DNA of 64,000 bases, taken from Carettochelys insculpta (Eukaryota; Chordata; Testudines; Carettochelyidae). The stretch is taken from the NCBI RefSeq assembly GCF_033958435.1, contig NC_134138.1, positions 9,436,001 to 9,500,000 of the forward strand. Direction: 5' to 3'. Numbering within the stretch: the first letter of the stretch is position 1; every line of letters starts with the position of its first letter. The notes below the pieces were generated by a model. It was not told the DNA's origin. It saw only the letters and a program-made list of their open reading frames with translations, and searched no databases. Of this stretch, positions 21,655-32,310 are shown one piece after another. The position numbers and the translations under genes were made by a program.

Positions 21655-22076
21655 TTCAGCAAGGGGGCAGGGAGCTGCTGACTCTCCTCTAGGGAAAGGC
21701 GTGGGGCAGAGAGCCTGGCCGAGAGAGGGCACCAGCCCCCCCTTCCTCCCATCACATTCAGCACCCCGATTCAGGGTCCCAGGGTTCAATAATGGGGCAG
21801 GGAGCCACAGATTATGCTACAGGGAAAGGCACAAGGTGGAGAGCCCAGCTGAGATGGGGAAACCCCCGCCTTTTCCCAGTCCCCATGTCATTCCCTGGAT
21901 CAGTCAGTGGCTCCCTGCCCTGTCACTGTACCTCAGGGATTCGGAGTCGGGGGCAACTAGGGGAATTGGGTAATGGTAGGTGGTTTCCCTGCCTTGGTTG
22001 GGCTCTCGACCCATCACCTTTCCCTGCATCAGAGTCAGGGGCTCCCTCTCCCATCACTGGACCCCAGGGACACTGA

Positions 22077-22787
22077 AGCTACGTCTACACGTGAAGCCTA
22101 CATCGAAATAGTTTATTTCGATGTAGTGACATCGAAATAGGCTATTTCGATGAATAACGTCTACATGTCCTCCAGGGCTGGTGCCGTCGACGTTCAACAT
22201 CGACGTTGCGCAGCACCACATCGAAATAGGCGCTGCAAGGGAACATCTACACGCCAAAGTAGCACACATCGAAATAAGGGTGCCAGGCACAGCTGCAGAC
22301 AGGGTCACAGGGCAGACTCAACAGCAAGCCACTCCCTTAAAGGGCCCCTTCCAGACACAGTTGCACTAAACAACACAAGATCCACAGAGCTGACAACTGG
22401 TTGCAGACCCTGTGCATGCAGCATGGATCCCCAGCTGCCGCAGCAGCAGCCAAAAGCCCTGGGCTAAGGGCTGCTGCACACGGTGACCATAGAGCCCCGC
22501 CGGGGCTGGAGAGAGAGCGTCTCTCAACCCCTCAGCTGATGGCCGCCATGGCGGACCCCGCTATTTCGATGTTGCGGGACGCGGATCATATACACGTGCC
22601 CTACTTCGACGTTCAACTTCGAAGTAGGGCGCTATTCCCATCCCCTCATGGGGTTAGTGGCTTCGACGTCTCGCCACCTAACGTCGATGTTAATGTCGAA
22701 ATAGCGCCCAACACGTGTAGCCGTGACGGGCGCTATTTCGAAGTTAGTGCCGCTACTTCGAAGTAGCGTGCACGTGTAGATGCAGCT
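22077..22787 (+). mobile_element. 711-bp MITE with TTCGAA-type palindromes, TSD TGA
   Basis: The termini are AGCTACGTCTACACGTG and, inverted, AGCTGCATCTACACGTG. TGA flanks it at 22074-22076 and 22788-22790. Removing it restores the satellite phrase gggacactgagtcagg. The interior carries many copies of atttcgatg, atcgaaatag and cttcgaagtag. A second copy at 45762-46472 has exactly the same length. A 105-codon frame is shared by both, but I see no transposase motif, so it is probably not a protein gene. Confidence 0.85.
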
Positions 22788-24690
22788 TGAGTCAGGTGTA
22801 CCTTGCAGGCTGCGTGGGAGTTACGGGCAGTGTGCAGTCCGGAGTTGATGATGGTAGGACCAGATAAGTGGGGGGGGGCGTTGCTTTGCCGTGGCCAGGC
22901 TCTAGGCCCTGCGCCTTTCCTGGAGCGGAGTCAGCAGCTCCATAGTGGAAGCCTGGAGACACCGGGTCAGGGGCAACGCGCAGCCCACCAGGGAGGTACG
23001 GGACGTGTGCGTGGAGTCAGGCAGGGGAGGAAGGGGTAAAAGAGTGTTGGCCCTGCCTCAGCCAGACTCTCTGCCCAGACCCTTTCCCTGGAGCACAGTC
23101 AGTGGCTCCCTGTCCCATCACTGATCCCAGGGATGTTGAGACTGGGGCACTAGGGGGGATGAGTAAAGAGTGTGGGGGTTGCCTGCCTGAGCTGGGTTTT
23201 CTGCCCCACACCTTTCCCTAGAGCAGAGTCAGCAGCTCCCTGCCCTATCACTGGACCCTGGGGACACTGAGTCAGGGCTCCTCAAAGCCCACAGGGGATG
23301 TGCGCGTAGTGAGCAGGCTGGCATCAGTGAGGGGGGATGGGGTAAATGGGGGAGCTCAGTGTCTCTGGAGTTCAGCTATTGGGCAGGGAATCCCTGACTC
23401 CATGCCAGGGAAAGACGTGGGTTGGAGAGCCTGTCCAAGGCAGTACAACCCCCCGGTTACCTCTTTACCCCCTTATTGACTCCGGCCCGCGCATGGCCTG
23501 TACCTGCCCCATGAGTCAGCAGCTCCTGATCCCCCCTGCTGAAGCCCAGGGCCAGAGTCGGGGGTGCCTGGGGGTACAGAGTTAAGGGGGATCACCCTGC
23601 CTCAGTGGGCCTCTCCCCCCCATGCCTTTCCCTGGAGCATACTTAGGGGCTCCATGCCATGTTGCTGAACCCTAGAGACACTGACTGGCCCCCATTTACC
23701 CTGTCCCCCACTTAAGCTGAACCCCCCATTTTACTCAGTCACCCTGCTCACTATCTCTGGCCCATGCAAACCAGTATCTCCCCCATGGGCTGTGCCTGGC
23801 CCCTGACGCAGTGTCTCTGGGGTTCAGTGACAGGTCAGGGAGCCGCTGACTCTCCAAGGTAAGGAGCAAGGCAGAGAGCCTGGATGAAGCAAGGCAACCA
23901 TCTCTTTGTCCTGTCTCCCCCGGTGCCCCTACCTCAAGCTCCCTGGGGTGCAGAGAGGGGTCAGGGAGCTGCGGACTCACCTCTAGGGGAAGGCATGTGG
24001 CAGAGAGCCCGGCCGAAAGAGGGTGACCCCCCGCACTTCATTCCAGCACACCCAGCGCCCTGACTCAGTGTCCCTGGGGTCCAACAATGGGGCAGGAGCC
24101 ACTGATTATGCTACAGGGAAAGTCACAGAGCTGAGAGCCGGGCTGAGGCAGGGAAACCCCCCGCCCTTTACCCATCCCCGCATCTTGCCCTGGAGCAGAG
24201 CCAGAGGCTCCCCTGCCCCACTGCTGAGCCCCAGGATACTGAGTGAGGGGCACCATGCAGGGCAGTTATGGGCAGTAGTGACCCTGCATTGGCCAGGCTC
24301 TCTGCCCTGCGTCTTTCCCTGGAGCAGATCTCTGCCTCATCTCTGTAGCCTTGGACACTGGGTCAAGGGCAATGCACAGCCCATGGGGGAGGTATGGGAC
24401 GTGTGTGGGCTGGAGTCAAGAGCGGGAGGGGTAAATGGATGTTGGCCCTGCCTTGGCAGGACTCTCTGCCTTGGCCCTTTCCTGCAGCATTGTCCGTTGC
24501 TCACTGCCCCGTTACTGAACCCCAGAGATACAAAATCATGGGCAACAGGGGGGATGGGGTAATAAGGGGGGGTTCACCATGTCTTGGCTGGGTTCTGCAG
24601 CCCAACCTTTCCCTGGAGCTGAGTTAGCGGCTTCCTGCCCCATTGCTGAAGCCTGGGGCACTGAGTCAGCTGCCACTCCAGCCACCCAGC

Positions 24691-25137
24691 TGTGAAGGCA
24701 AAAGAAAATCATGAGCAATTTTTCGAAGTCCTCATTTGATGGAGATCAGAGGACTAAAGAAGAGATCATAGCTGGGAAAACCCAAACATATGGTGACCCT
24801 ATGAGTCACCCTCCTGCGCTCACCCTTTTGAGGTGGGACCCCCAGCGTGAGAAATGCTGCATTCGGGGATTCCTCTACGACCCTGAGATCTGACATGGCC
24901 AGCAGTTCTTGGCAGACCCTTTCACACAACTTTCTTGGAAGTGGTTGTAGCTTCTTGGGGAAATTTTTCATATTTCAAATGTTGTCTGGATGGCGACTGA
25001 AGGACCAAACAAGAGGTCCTGGCCAGAAAAACCCAGGTGCATGGTATGCCTTTCAGACATCACTATCCCTTGTATTAAGTGGCCATATACTTCTTTGTAC
25101 AAAGAAACTGTTACTTACCCAGGAACAAAAACATTGT
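24691..25137. other. Unassigned sequence
   Basis: No family recognised. Confidence 0.4.
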
Positions 25138-25577
25138 GGCTACATCTACGCTACAGAGACCTTTCAAAAGAAGCTCCTCCAGAAGATTTCTTCGGAAAAT
25201 ACGTCTTTCGAAATGTGCGTCCACACACAAAAAAGGAGCCCAAAAACTGCTCTTTCAAAAGGGAGCGTCCACACAGTACCCCCTACTCTTTCGAAAGAAC
25301 AGGCCAGGGATCGAAAAATCAGGCATCATGAGGGCTACTATTTCGAAAAAAAAGGGCCTGCGGTGTGTCTACACTTTTTCTTTCTAAAGAAGCTTTCAAA
25401 AGGAGGCGTTCTCCCTGAAGCAGGAAAGGAAGAGCGATTTTGAAATGATCATCACATTCTTTCAATTTACTTTCAAAAAAACGCTTTTTGTGTGTAGATG
25501 CTCCAAGGGATCTTTCGAAAGAGCCCCCTTCTTTCAACAAAATCTTTTGAAAGAACTTGCTAGCGTAGACACAGCCC
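25138..25577. mobile_element. MITE with TTTCGAAAG motifs
   Basis: It runs from GGCTACATCTACGCTAC to the inverse of GGGCTGTGTCTACGCTAGC, opposite in orientation to the 6876 and 38306 copies. The interior has repeated tctttcgaaag words. The flanking bases do not give a clear duplication. Confidence 0.75.
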
Positions 25578-26529
25578 ATGTCTATATGCCACTTGTTCCA
25601 GCCAGAATTAATGCAACTCACCACTAACTCTGCAGTCTCCTGCTGCTTGCTCCAGCCTCCTCAATTCCCTGGAAGAGCAGGGACACAGCCAACCTCAGGC
25701 GGACCAACCTCAGGAGCCAAATTATGAGACCGGCTTAAAACAATGAAGCAAAAGAGAAATAGACAACTCATTTTGGGTCTTTTTATGTGCCTTTACTCTC
25801 TGAGCTAGGAGGACACACTCAGGTCATGCTTTCAGCCTTTTCTTTACAAACCTGAGGGCTTGAAAGACTTTTTACATGAAAGCTGAGGGTGTACCCACAC
25901 TCCAGAGGTGACATGTAACTGGCCCCCACTCACCAACAAATGCAGCAAGCAGTCACTGTTGGCTGGAAATTGGCTGCGGTGAAGGGGACCTGCTGGCCAA
26001 GAGGAGGCAGTGCTGCAGGGACTGTGATGATGGACAAGCAGGAGGAGCAGCTGGCCCTGCACAATGCAGCTGTGCTAAACCACCAGCCTTGCACCCCCAA
26101 CCCCATCAGCGACTGGACTCTCACGCCCACTGCTGGTGGGTGGGCAGCTGGTGAGCAAGGATCTGGCCAACTGCAGGGCCACGCCAGTATTGTTGGGAGC
26201 GGAAAAACAGAAAACACGGGCCAACTGGCCCATTTAAAAAAAAAATTAGGACAGCTGCCAGAGGGCTTAAATACAGGACTGTCCCTTTAAATATGCAACA
26301 GCTGTTCACCCTCCTTAGTAGATGTTGATTTGACTGAAATATCTAGTGGATTTCAGAACAGTAATTATGATTCTGCTCAGGTGTAATTTAAAAACTGAGA
26401 CTCTCTCCCTTTGTTTCCTTTAGGGGCTGCATTGCTTCTGGTAAGTAAAGCTTGTTCTGCATCAGACTTATTTAAAATGTGGGGCTGGACTGAACCCTTT
26501 TCTAGTCCTTGTGAATGATCACAAGAAAG
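25578..26529. other. Unassigned sequence
   Basis: No gene or family recognised. Confidence 0.4.
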
Positions 26530-27468
26530 GATGTGGATGCACTGGAGTGGGTTCAGTGAGGGGCAATGAAAATGTTTAGGAGTCTGGAGCACGTGACCTT
26601 AAGGAGATGCTGAGAGATTTGGGGTTATTTAGTTTGCAGAAGAGAAGACAGGGATGATTTGATAGCAGCCTTCAACTTCCTCAAGGGGAATTATAAAGAA
26701 GATGCAAAGAGGCAGTTCTCAGCAGGGACAGATGGCAGAACAAGGAGACTAAAGGGGGATGTGATAGAGGTATATAAAATTATGAGTGGTGTGGAGAAAA
26801 TGGACAAGGAAAAATTATTTTTCTTGTTCCCATAATATCAGAACTAGAAGACACCAAATGAAATTAATGGGCAGCAGGTTTAGAACAAATAAAAAGAAAT
26901 TGTGCTTCACACAGCGCACACTCAACCTGTGGAACTCCTTGCCAGAAGAAGCGGTGAAGGCTAGGACTATAACAGGGCTTAAAAAAGAGAGAGATAAATT
27001 CATGGAGGTTAGGTCCATTACTGATTACTAGCCAGGATGGGTAAGGAATGGAGCCCTAGTCTCTATCAGAAGCTGGAAATGAATGGCAGGGGGGAGATCA
27101 TTACCTGTTCAGTTCACTCCCTCTTGGGCAACTGATATTGGCCACTGTTGGCAAACAGGCTACTGGAAGAGATGGACCTTCTGTCTGACCCAGGATGGCC
27201 ATTCTTATGTTCTAGTGGTCTGAAGTTAAGGTGGGGGAGGTGTTGGTTGGATATTGGGAAAAACTATTTCACCAGGAGGGTGGCGAAGCACTGGAATTTG
27301 TTGCCTAGAGAGGTGGTGGAATCTCCATTCCTAGAGGTTTTTAAGTCCCAGCTTGACAGAGTCTTGGCTGGGATGATTTAGTTGGGCTTGATCCTGCTTT
27401 AGGCAGGGGGCTGGACTCGATGACCTCCTGAGGTCCCTTCCTGCCATAGGATTCTATGATTCTATGAC
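26530..27468 (+). mobile_element. CR1 LINE 3' region, split by another CR1
   Basis: The older CR1 occupies about 26530-26745 and 27214-27468. The first part encodes the stretch resembling [15 protein letters not shown], and the second holds the tail with LPREVVESPFL and the terminal attctatgattctatga. The two parts join logically once 26746-27213 is removed. Frames contain shifts. Confidence 0.8.
26746..27213 (+). mobile_element. CR1 LINE 3' end, third subfamily, nested
   Basis: It encodes gggatgtgatagaggtatat, then a stretch like KLCFTQRTLNLWNSLPEEAV, and ends tggccattcttatgttct, a different CR1 end from its host. It is nested in the same orientation. Confidence 0.8.
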
Positions 27469-28044
27469 CACCGTGAAAAGAAGAGAATGCAAATCCAGGA
27501 ATTCCGGGTGGATTCCATCGTGGACTTTTCGAGCCCTAGCAAAAATCTGTCATGGCCACCTTACTGGATTGCAGGGTGTGAGCTGGATTCCACTGGACTG
27601 ACTCCTCTTGGGCCTTGACAGTGCTGATGGTGGGAGCAGATGCTTCGGGTTGCACAAGAATTAAATTGCAAGTATGTGATTATATTTTCTGGTCATAGTA
27701 AATACTTTGGATTACGGTAGAAGTCACTGCTGACAGCAATACTTAACTCTCACATGGGGGGGAGGTGGGCTTTTCACCCATAGACTTCCAAGGGCTCAAG
27801 TAAAGTGAAGAGCATTGTTCCCAGCACAGAGAGAGGTTAAGTGGCATAGAGGAGATCACCCACCACTTTCTTCAAATCTCTCCTTCATTTCTTCCTCTGC
27901 TATGATACTTATATCTCTCTCCCATCTGGCCTTTGATAGGGAAATGACAAACTGTGACGTATGATTTTCTGATCAATGGCATTTGTTTTAGTGTTACTCA
28001 TTCCTTCCTTAAACCAAAGCTCTCAACTCATACATTTGTCTCTC
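27469..28044. other. Unassigned sequence
   Basis: No gene or family recognised. The piece gagagaggttaagtggc near 27830 weakly recalls MIR. Confidence 0.35.
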
Positions 28045-28490
28045 CATGAAACTTGAAAATGTACAGTGCAGTGGCTCTAACATCTCTCCTGTATGGATCT
28101 GAGATGTGGATTCTAGAGACGTTGCATTAAACAGCTTGAATAATTTCACATGTGCTCCCTCTGCTCAATAAGGAGCATTCTCTAGCTGAATGGAGTGACT
28201 CATGTGAAGGTCCTTAAGAGACCATATCCAACCAGCACTAAGGAAATGTTGCTTAGGTGGACTGGACATGCCATAAGAATGGAAGACCGCTGACTCCCAG
28301 GACAGGCTTTGTATGGAAAGCTGAGTCAGGGCAAAAGAAAAAAGGGTCATCCAGATAACTGCTTTGAAGATCATCTGAAAAGCAACCTCCAGCGAGCTGG
28401 TATCTATCCCAATGCACTTGAGCCAATGGCTCAGAGCAGTACTAGACCGGCAGGTCGCTGGTGGAGCAGGATTGACAAAATCATCTCCTG
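28045..28490 (+). mobile_element. LINE fragment, C-terminal coding remnant
   Basis: Translated pieces read LLYGSEMWIL (about 28095-28125), WTGHAIRMEDR (about 28260-28290) and YGKLSQGKRKKGHPD (28312-28356), separated by stops. This order matches the RT C-terminal region of LINEs such as the one at 35921-37413 (compare LLYDSETWTL, LGHAHRMNDGR, YGELAAGKRP). It is a dead fragment. Confidence 0.65.
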
Positions 28491-28824
28491 GCTGCATGTG
28501 GGAGGCACCACAGAGCTGCTTCATGCACCACCATAGATATAGACTTCCTATGCCCTTGGTGCAGCTGCATTTGGACTTCAGCTTTATATGCATAACCATG
28601 CATGAGAGCTGCGATGGTGTTGTCAGCAATGGATTACCAGCACCCATTCCGCCACACCGCACCCATCTGTTCCACTCTCCCAGCACGTCCTGTCCGATCC
28701 ACATACTGTGATCAATCTAAGTGAGGGACTGCTTCTTTGTGACTTCTCTGTTCGGTACCTTGCCCAAGGAGCCCTTAATCTTTGATTGAGGTTCCTCAGC
28801 ATGAAACTAATACACATTGTAATA

Positions 28825-28920
28825 AAGTCAATGGCATAGCTGGAATAAAATTGGCAATTCCTAATGCCAAATGCTTTGTTCTAACCACTGGGCAACATTC
28901 TCTTTGCAGGCTGATTTGCC
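28825..28920 (-). mobile_element. MIR-like SINE remnant
   Basis: The plus strand reads tggcatagctggaataaaat, then ttgttctaaccactgggcaa, the inverted tRNA-head side of a MIR-like SINE. It is short and diverged. Confidence 0.4.
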
Positions 28921-28950
28921 ACAGAGACTCAGTGGATTAGGTCTTTTGCA

Positions 28951-29202
28951 CAGGCCGAAACCTCTCTAATCCAGCATTCTCTCACATAGCAACATCTGTG
29001 GTCTAGCACAATTTCAGTTAGTTGGATTCAGCGTTCTGTCCTGTTATTTAGCTGTAATTTACCCCTAAATGTAAGAGCCCAATAAGCTGTGGAAGTGCTG
29101 GTAATGTTGCTAAACAATATTGACCTCCCATAGTTCGACAAATTCTCTCCTTCAGCATCAGTCAGTCCCCAGAGTGCCAGCCTAGAGAGATTCAGCCTGT
29201 AC
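28951..29202. mobile_element. DNA transposon remnant with CTCTCTAATCCAGCA ends
   Basis: The left end is CAGGCCGAAACCTCTCTAAT and the right end is the inverse of CAGGCTGAATCTCTCTAGG. The interior (agctgtaatttacccctaaa, gtggaagtgctggtaatg) is shared with 42370-42687 (inverted) and 56524-56847. A TA-target mariner or Tigger-like origin is likely but unproven. Confidence 0.6.
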
Positions 29203-29959
29203 CGTGGAGCTGTCATGAAGAGGTAAACCCTGAGATCCTTAATTCATTTTTACGGAGTCTTTATCAAAACAAACTGTATTGTCTGCTTTAAAAAATTAAA
29301 AAGATTCACATAACCCAAGTATTGTGCAGCTCCTTAGGAACAGTGCAAACCATGCAGAAGAATATATCTGATTATAAGAGACAATTCAGGCTCACCACTT
29401 GTGAGGTACATCTAGCACTTTTAAACAGACTCATAATGACAACTCTGATGACAAATGGATGATTCAATTAAATCAAATTCAATAAACAACACAAAGGAAA
29501 AGAACTATCCATGTTTTCCATTGTGTGTCTAGTAGTATTTTAAAAATTCAGCTAAGTTAGATTAAAATGAAACATGCCACTTGTTTGTATAGATCTATTT
29601 GTCTGGGTGGATTTTATCAGCAACAGGCATGCTTAGGATATGTCTACATCAGAGTTTCTCGCAATAAAATTGTTGGTAGCCTCACATTGCAGCCACTGTC
29701 TCTTGCTGGTGGCTGCTCTAACAATTTTTCCAGGGCCAAATCCTGCCACACCCTGAAGCCAAAGCCCAAGTTCCTGTCCACCAAGGATGGTTGGTAAGGG
29801 GAAAATAACAAGGCCGCACATTCAAGAGCCATAGCTGGGCATGGCAGAGCCCCCACCCAACAACCTCTGCCCGTGATCACAAAAAAATCCATCCATGGAC
29901 ACCTATGACCACAGTGGCTTTCGCTTTCCTGATTACCCCCTGGCATTCTCAAGCCATAT
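29203..29959. other. Unassigned sequence
   Basis: A possible MITE end (ggatatgtctacatcagag) lies at about 29637. Nothing else is recognised. Confidence 0.35.
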
Positions 29960-30531
29960 ATTTATACTCCTCCTTAGTCATCTGTCCAAGTTTCCATCTT
30001 TTCTGAGTTTAAGTATGTCAAGGATTTCCCTTGTAAGCCAAGCTGGTCGCCTACCATATTTGCTTTTCTTACTGCGCATCAGGATGGTTTGTTCATGTGC
30101 CTTCAGTAAGACCTCTTTAAAATACTGCTCATTCTCCTGAACTCCTCTCCCCTTCATATTAGCTTCCCAGGGGGTCCTGCCCATCAGTTCTCTTACGGAG
30201 TCAAAGTTTGCTGTTTTGAAATTAAGGATCTGTATTTTACTACTCACCTTTCTGCCTTTTGTCAGAATCCTGAAATCTACCATCTCATGGTCACTGCAGC
30301 CCAGGTTGCCACCCACTTATATTTCGCCTACTAGTTCTTCCTTGTTTGTGAGCAACAGGTCAAGCTGTGCACAGCCCCAGTCAGTTCCTTCAGCAGTTGT
30401 ACCAGGAAGTTATCCCCAACATTCTCCAAAAACTTCCTGGATGGTCTGTGTGCTGCTGTATTGGTCTCCCAACAAATGTCTGGGTGATTAAAGTCCCATG
30501 AGAACCAGCACCTGTGATTTGGAAGCTTCTC

Positions 30532-31023
30532 TTAGTTGTCTGAAGAAATCCTCATCTGCCTGATCTGGTGGCCTGTAGCAGACACCAAACACAATATCAC
30601 TTCGGTTGCTTCCACTTCTAAACTTAACCCAAAGACACTCAACTGTCTCTTCTCCGTCCATATACTGGAGCTCTGAGCAATCATATGCTCTCTCATATAA
30701 ATTGCAACTCCTCCTTTTCTCCCCTGCCTGTCCTTCCTGCACAATTTATATCCTTCCCTGACAGTGCTCCAGTTATGTGAGTCATCCCACCAAGTCCTCA
30801 TTATTCCAATCACCTCATACTTCTTTGACTGTGCCAGGGTCTCTAATTCTTCCTGTTTGTTTCCCAGGCTTCTTGCATTCATGTACAAACACCTTAGATA
30901 ATAAGGTGAATGGCCTATTCTCTCCTTTTGAATGAGTGGTCCTCCTTTGTTGTACCTTCTTCCTTCCTCACTTACCTCAGGGCTTGTGTCACCATCCCCC
31001 AATGAACCTAGTTTAAACCCCAC
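30532..31023 (-). pseudogene. CR1 ORF2 N-terminal endonuclease fragment
   Basis: This is the start of an APE-type endonuclease that nicks target DNA for CR1 insertion. Visible are YMNARSLGNKQEELETLAQS, EVIGIMRTWWDDSHNWS (Trp-Trp-Asp is usual; the common E-TWW context is altered to MRTWW) and GYKLCRKDRQGRKGGVAIYM. The frame shifts near 30600, and a second frame at 30488-30742 continues with VCYRPPDQADEDFFRQL. The catalytic SDH motif appears further on in the 29978-30316 frame. Confidence 0.75.
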
Positions 31024-31326
31024 CTCACTAGATTTCCAAGCCTTTCTGAAAAGACACTCTTTCCTCTCTTTGTTAGGAGGATCCCAGCACTTCCTAGCAA
31101 CCCTTGCTCTCGAAACAGAATCACATGGTCAAAGAAACCAAATCTCTCTCTCTGACACCACCTGCTCAACCACACATTTACTTCCATGATTCAACAATCT
31201 CCACCTGGACCCCTTTCTTCAAGATGAAGGATGGATGACAGTACCATTTGTGCTCAGTATTCCTTGATTTTCCTTCCCAGAGTTACATAATCCACAGTGA
31301 TCCGCTCAAGGTCATTATTTGCTGTG

Positions 31327-31956
31327 TCATTGGTTCCCATGTGGAGAAGTAGGAAGGGGTAATAATCCACGGGACTGATGATTTTTGGAAGTCTCTGTCA
31401 CATCCTGGGTTCTAGCTCCTGGTAAGCAGCAAACTCCCTGAGATTCCAGGTCTGGCCAGCAGATAGATAATTCAGTCCCTCTTAGGAGGGAGTCTCCAAC
31501 CACCACTGCCCATCTTCTCTTCTTGGAGGTGGTGGTCGTAGAACTGCCATTCCTAGGACTACTCATCCCATGCCTTTCAGCCAGTGGGGTCTTCTTCTGA
31601 TCCCTTCTCTGAGAGGCCTCTGCCACAGCATTCTCCACTATATCACCCATGCAGAGAGCTTGAAAGTGGTTGTTTACCTCTACAGGAATTGTAGATAACT
31701 GAATTGGCTTTCGTCTCCTGGAGGCTACATGCTTCCTGTTTTCTTCCTCAGTTTCTACTGCCCTCCTTGATTGCTCAGCCTGCTGTGCCTGCAATACTAG
31801 ATGATGCCTTCTCTCAAGTAAGTCTTCACCTTCTCTGGTGGACTGAAGGGTTGATATTAGCACCTCAAGTCCTCTGACCTTCTCTTCCAAGACTGTGACT
31901 AGCTTGCACTTGGTATGCATGCAGATCTGTGTAGGGCACCAGAAAATTTGGTGCAC
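31327..31956 (-). pseudogene. CR1 ORF1 fragment with coiled coil and esterase-like motif
   Basis: CR1 ORF1 proteins bind LINE RNA; vertebrate versions carry an SGNH-type esterase-like domain of unclear role. Here residues about 20-80 are rich in Leu, Glu and Gln with heptad spacing (VLEEKVRGLEVLISTL) and look like a coiled coil. A basic stretch precedes the block I motif VVVGDSLLRGTE. After the frame ends at 31327 the sense continues in another frame with NDTANNDLERITVDYVTLG at about 31270-31325, so a frameshift splits the esterase-like domain. The N-terminal part upstream of residue 1 is degraded. Confidence 0.7.
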
Positions 31957-31960
31957 CGCA

Positions 31961-32104
31961 GAGTCTTAATGTCTGACACCTGCCTCTTCCTATCTCTGTT
32001 CTGTGGCTCTGCTTGCTTGGAAGAGGATCTAGTTGACTTAAAAGTGAAAAGCCCTGCCAGGCCTATTAGTAGAACATGGAACCTGTGAAATAGCCATTTA
32101 AAGA
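31961..32104. other. Short unassigned spacer
   Basis: It lies between the CR1 5' part and a Cry SINE. It may be more of CR1 ORF1 or its 5' UTR, but I cannot show that. Confidence 0.3.
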
Positions 32105-32310
32105 AGGAGGGATAGCTCAGTGATTTGGGTATTGACCTGCTAAAACCACAGTTGTGAGCTCAGCCCTTGGGGGAGGAGGGGGGAGGCACTTAGGAATCTG
32201 AGGCATTTTTTTTTACATATCTGTCAGGAATGGTGACAGGTCCTGCTGTGAGGGGAGGGAACTAGATGCAATGACCTTTGAAAGTCCCTTCTAATTCTAA
32301 AAAAAGAGAT
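32105..32310 (+). mobile_element. Cry-type tRNA-derived SINE
   Basis: The head ggagggatagctcagtgatt is tRNA-like (A box tagctcagtg). The B-box region is cagttgtgagctcagccc, slightly altered. The CR1-like tail reads actagatgcaatgaccttt then cccttctaattct, ending in an A-rich stretch. This family is restricted to turtles as far as I know, so it is the best single clue to the organism. Confidence 0.85.

Larger units (their letters stand above)
20123..24690. repeat. GC-rich satellite-like array with units in both orientations
   Basis: About twenty copies of a 100-120-bp core recur. The forward form reads ggttcagcaatggggcaggg, then a gactctcctccagggaaaggc-like phrase, then ggtggagagcctgg. The reverse form is its complement, ending ccccagggacactga. 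Spacers are pyrimidine-rich. Orientation changes in runs: reverse at 20220-20600, forward at 20705-20930, reverse at 20985-21150, forward at 21250-21870, reverse at 21900-23290, forward at 23355, reverse at 23515-23670, forward at 23800-24160, reverse at 24180-24660. Two insertions interrupt it. I do not recognise the family. Confidence 0.75.
29960..31960 (-). mobile_element. CR1 LINE 5' part: ORF1 and endonuclease, no RT
   Basis: On the minus strand the order is ORF1 remnant (31956 down to about 31270), ORF2 N-terminal endonuclease (31023 down to about 30490) and its C-terminal end with SDHEMVDF (about 30290), then the linker before RT. It stops near 29960, before any RT motif, and no CR1 tail follows. 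CR1 copies usually keep the 3' end, so losing it is unusual. Confidence 0.75.

Noticed and set aside
22150..22467. 105-codon frame shared by both 711-bp MITEs as a transposon protein
   Set aside because: Its conservation follows from the DNA similarity of the copies. The protein has no transposase or DNA-binding motif that I can see and is short.
20258..24640. CRISPR-like array from the regularly repeated core
   Set aside because: The units are long, diverged and in both orientations, and the genome is clearly vertebrate.
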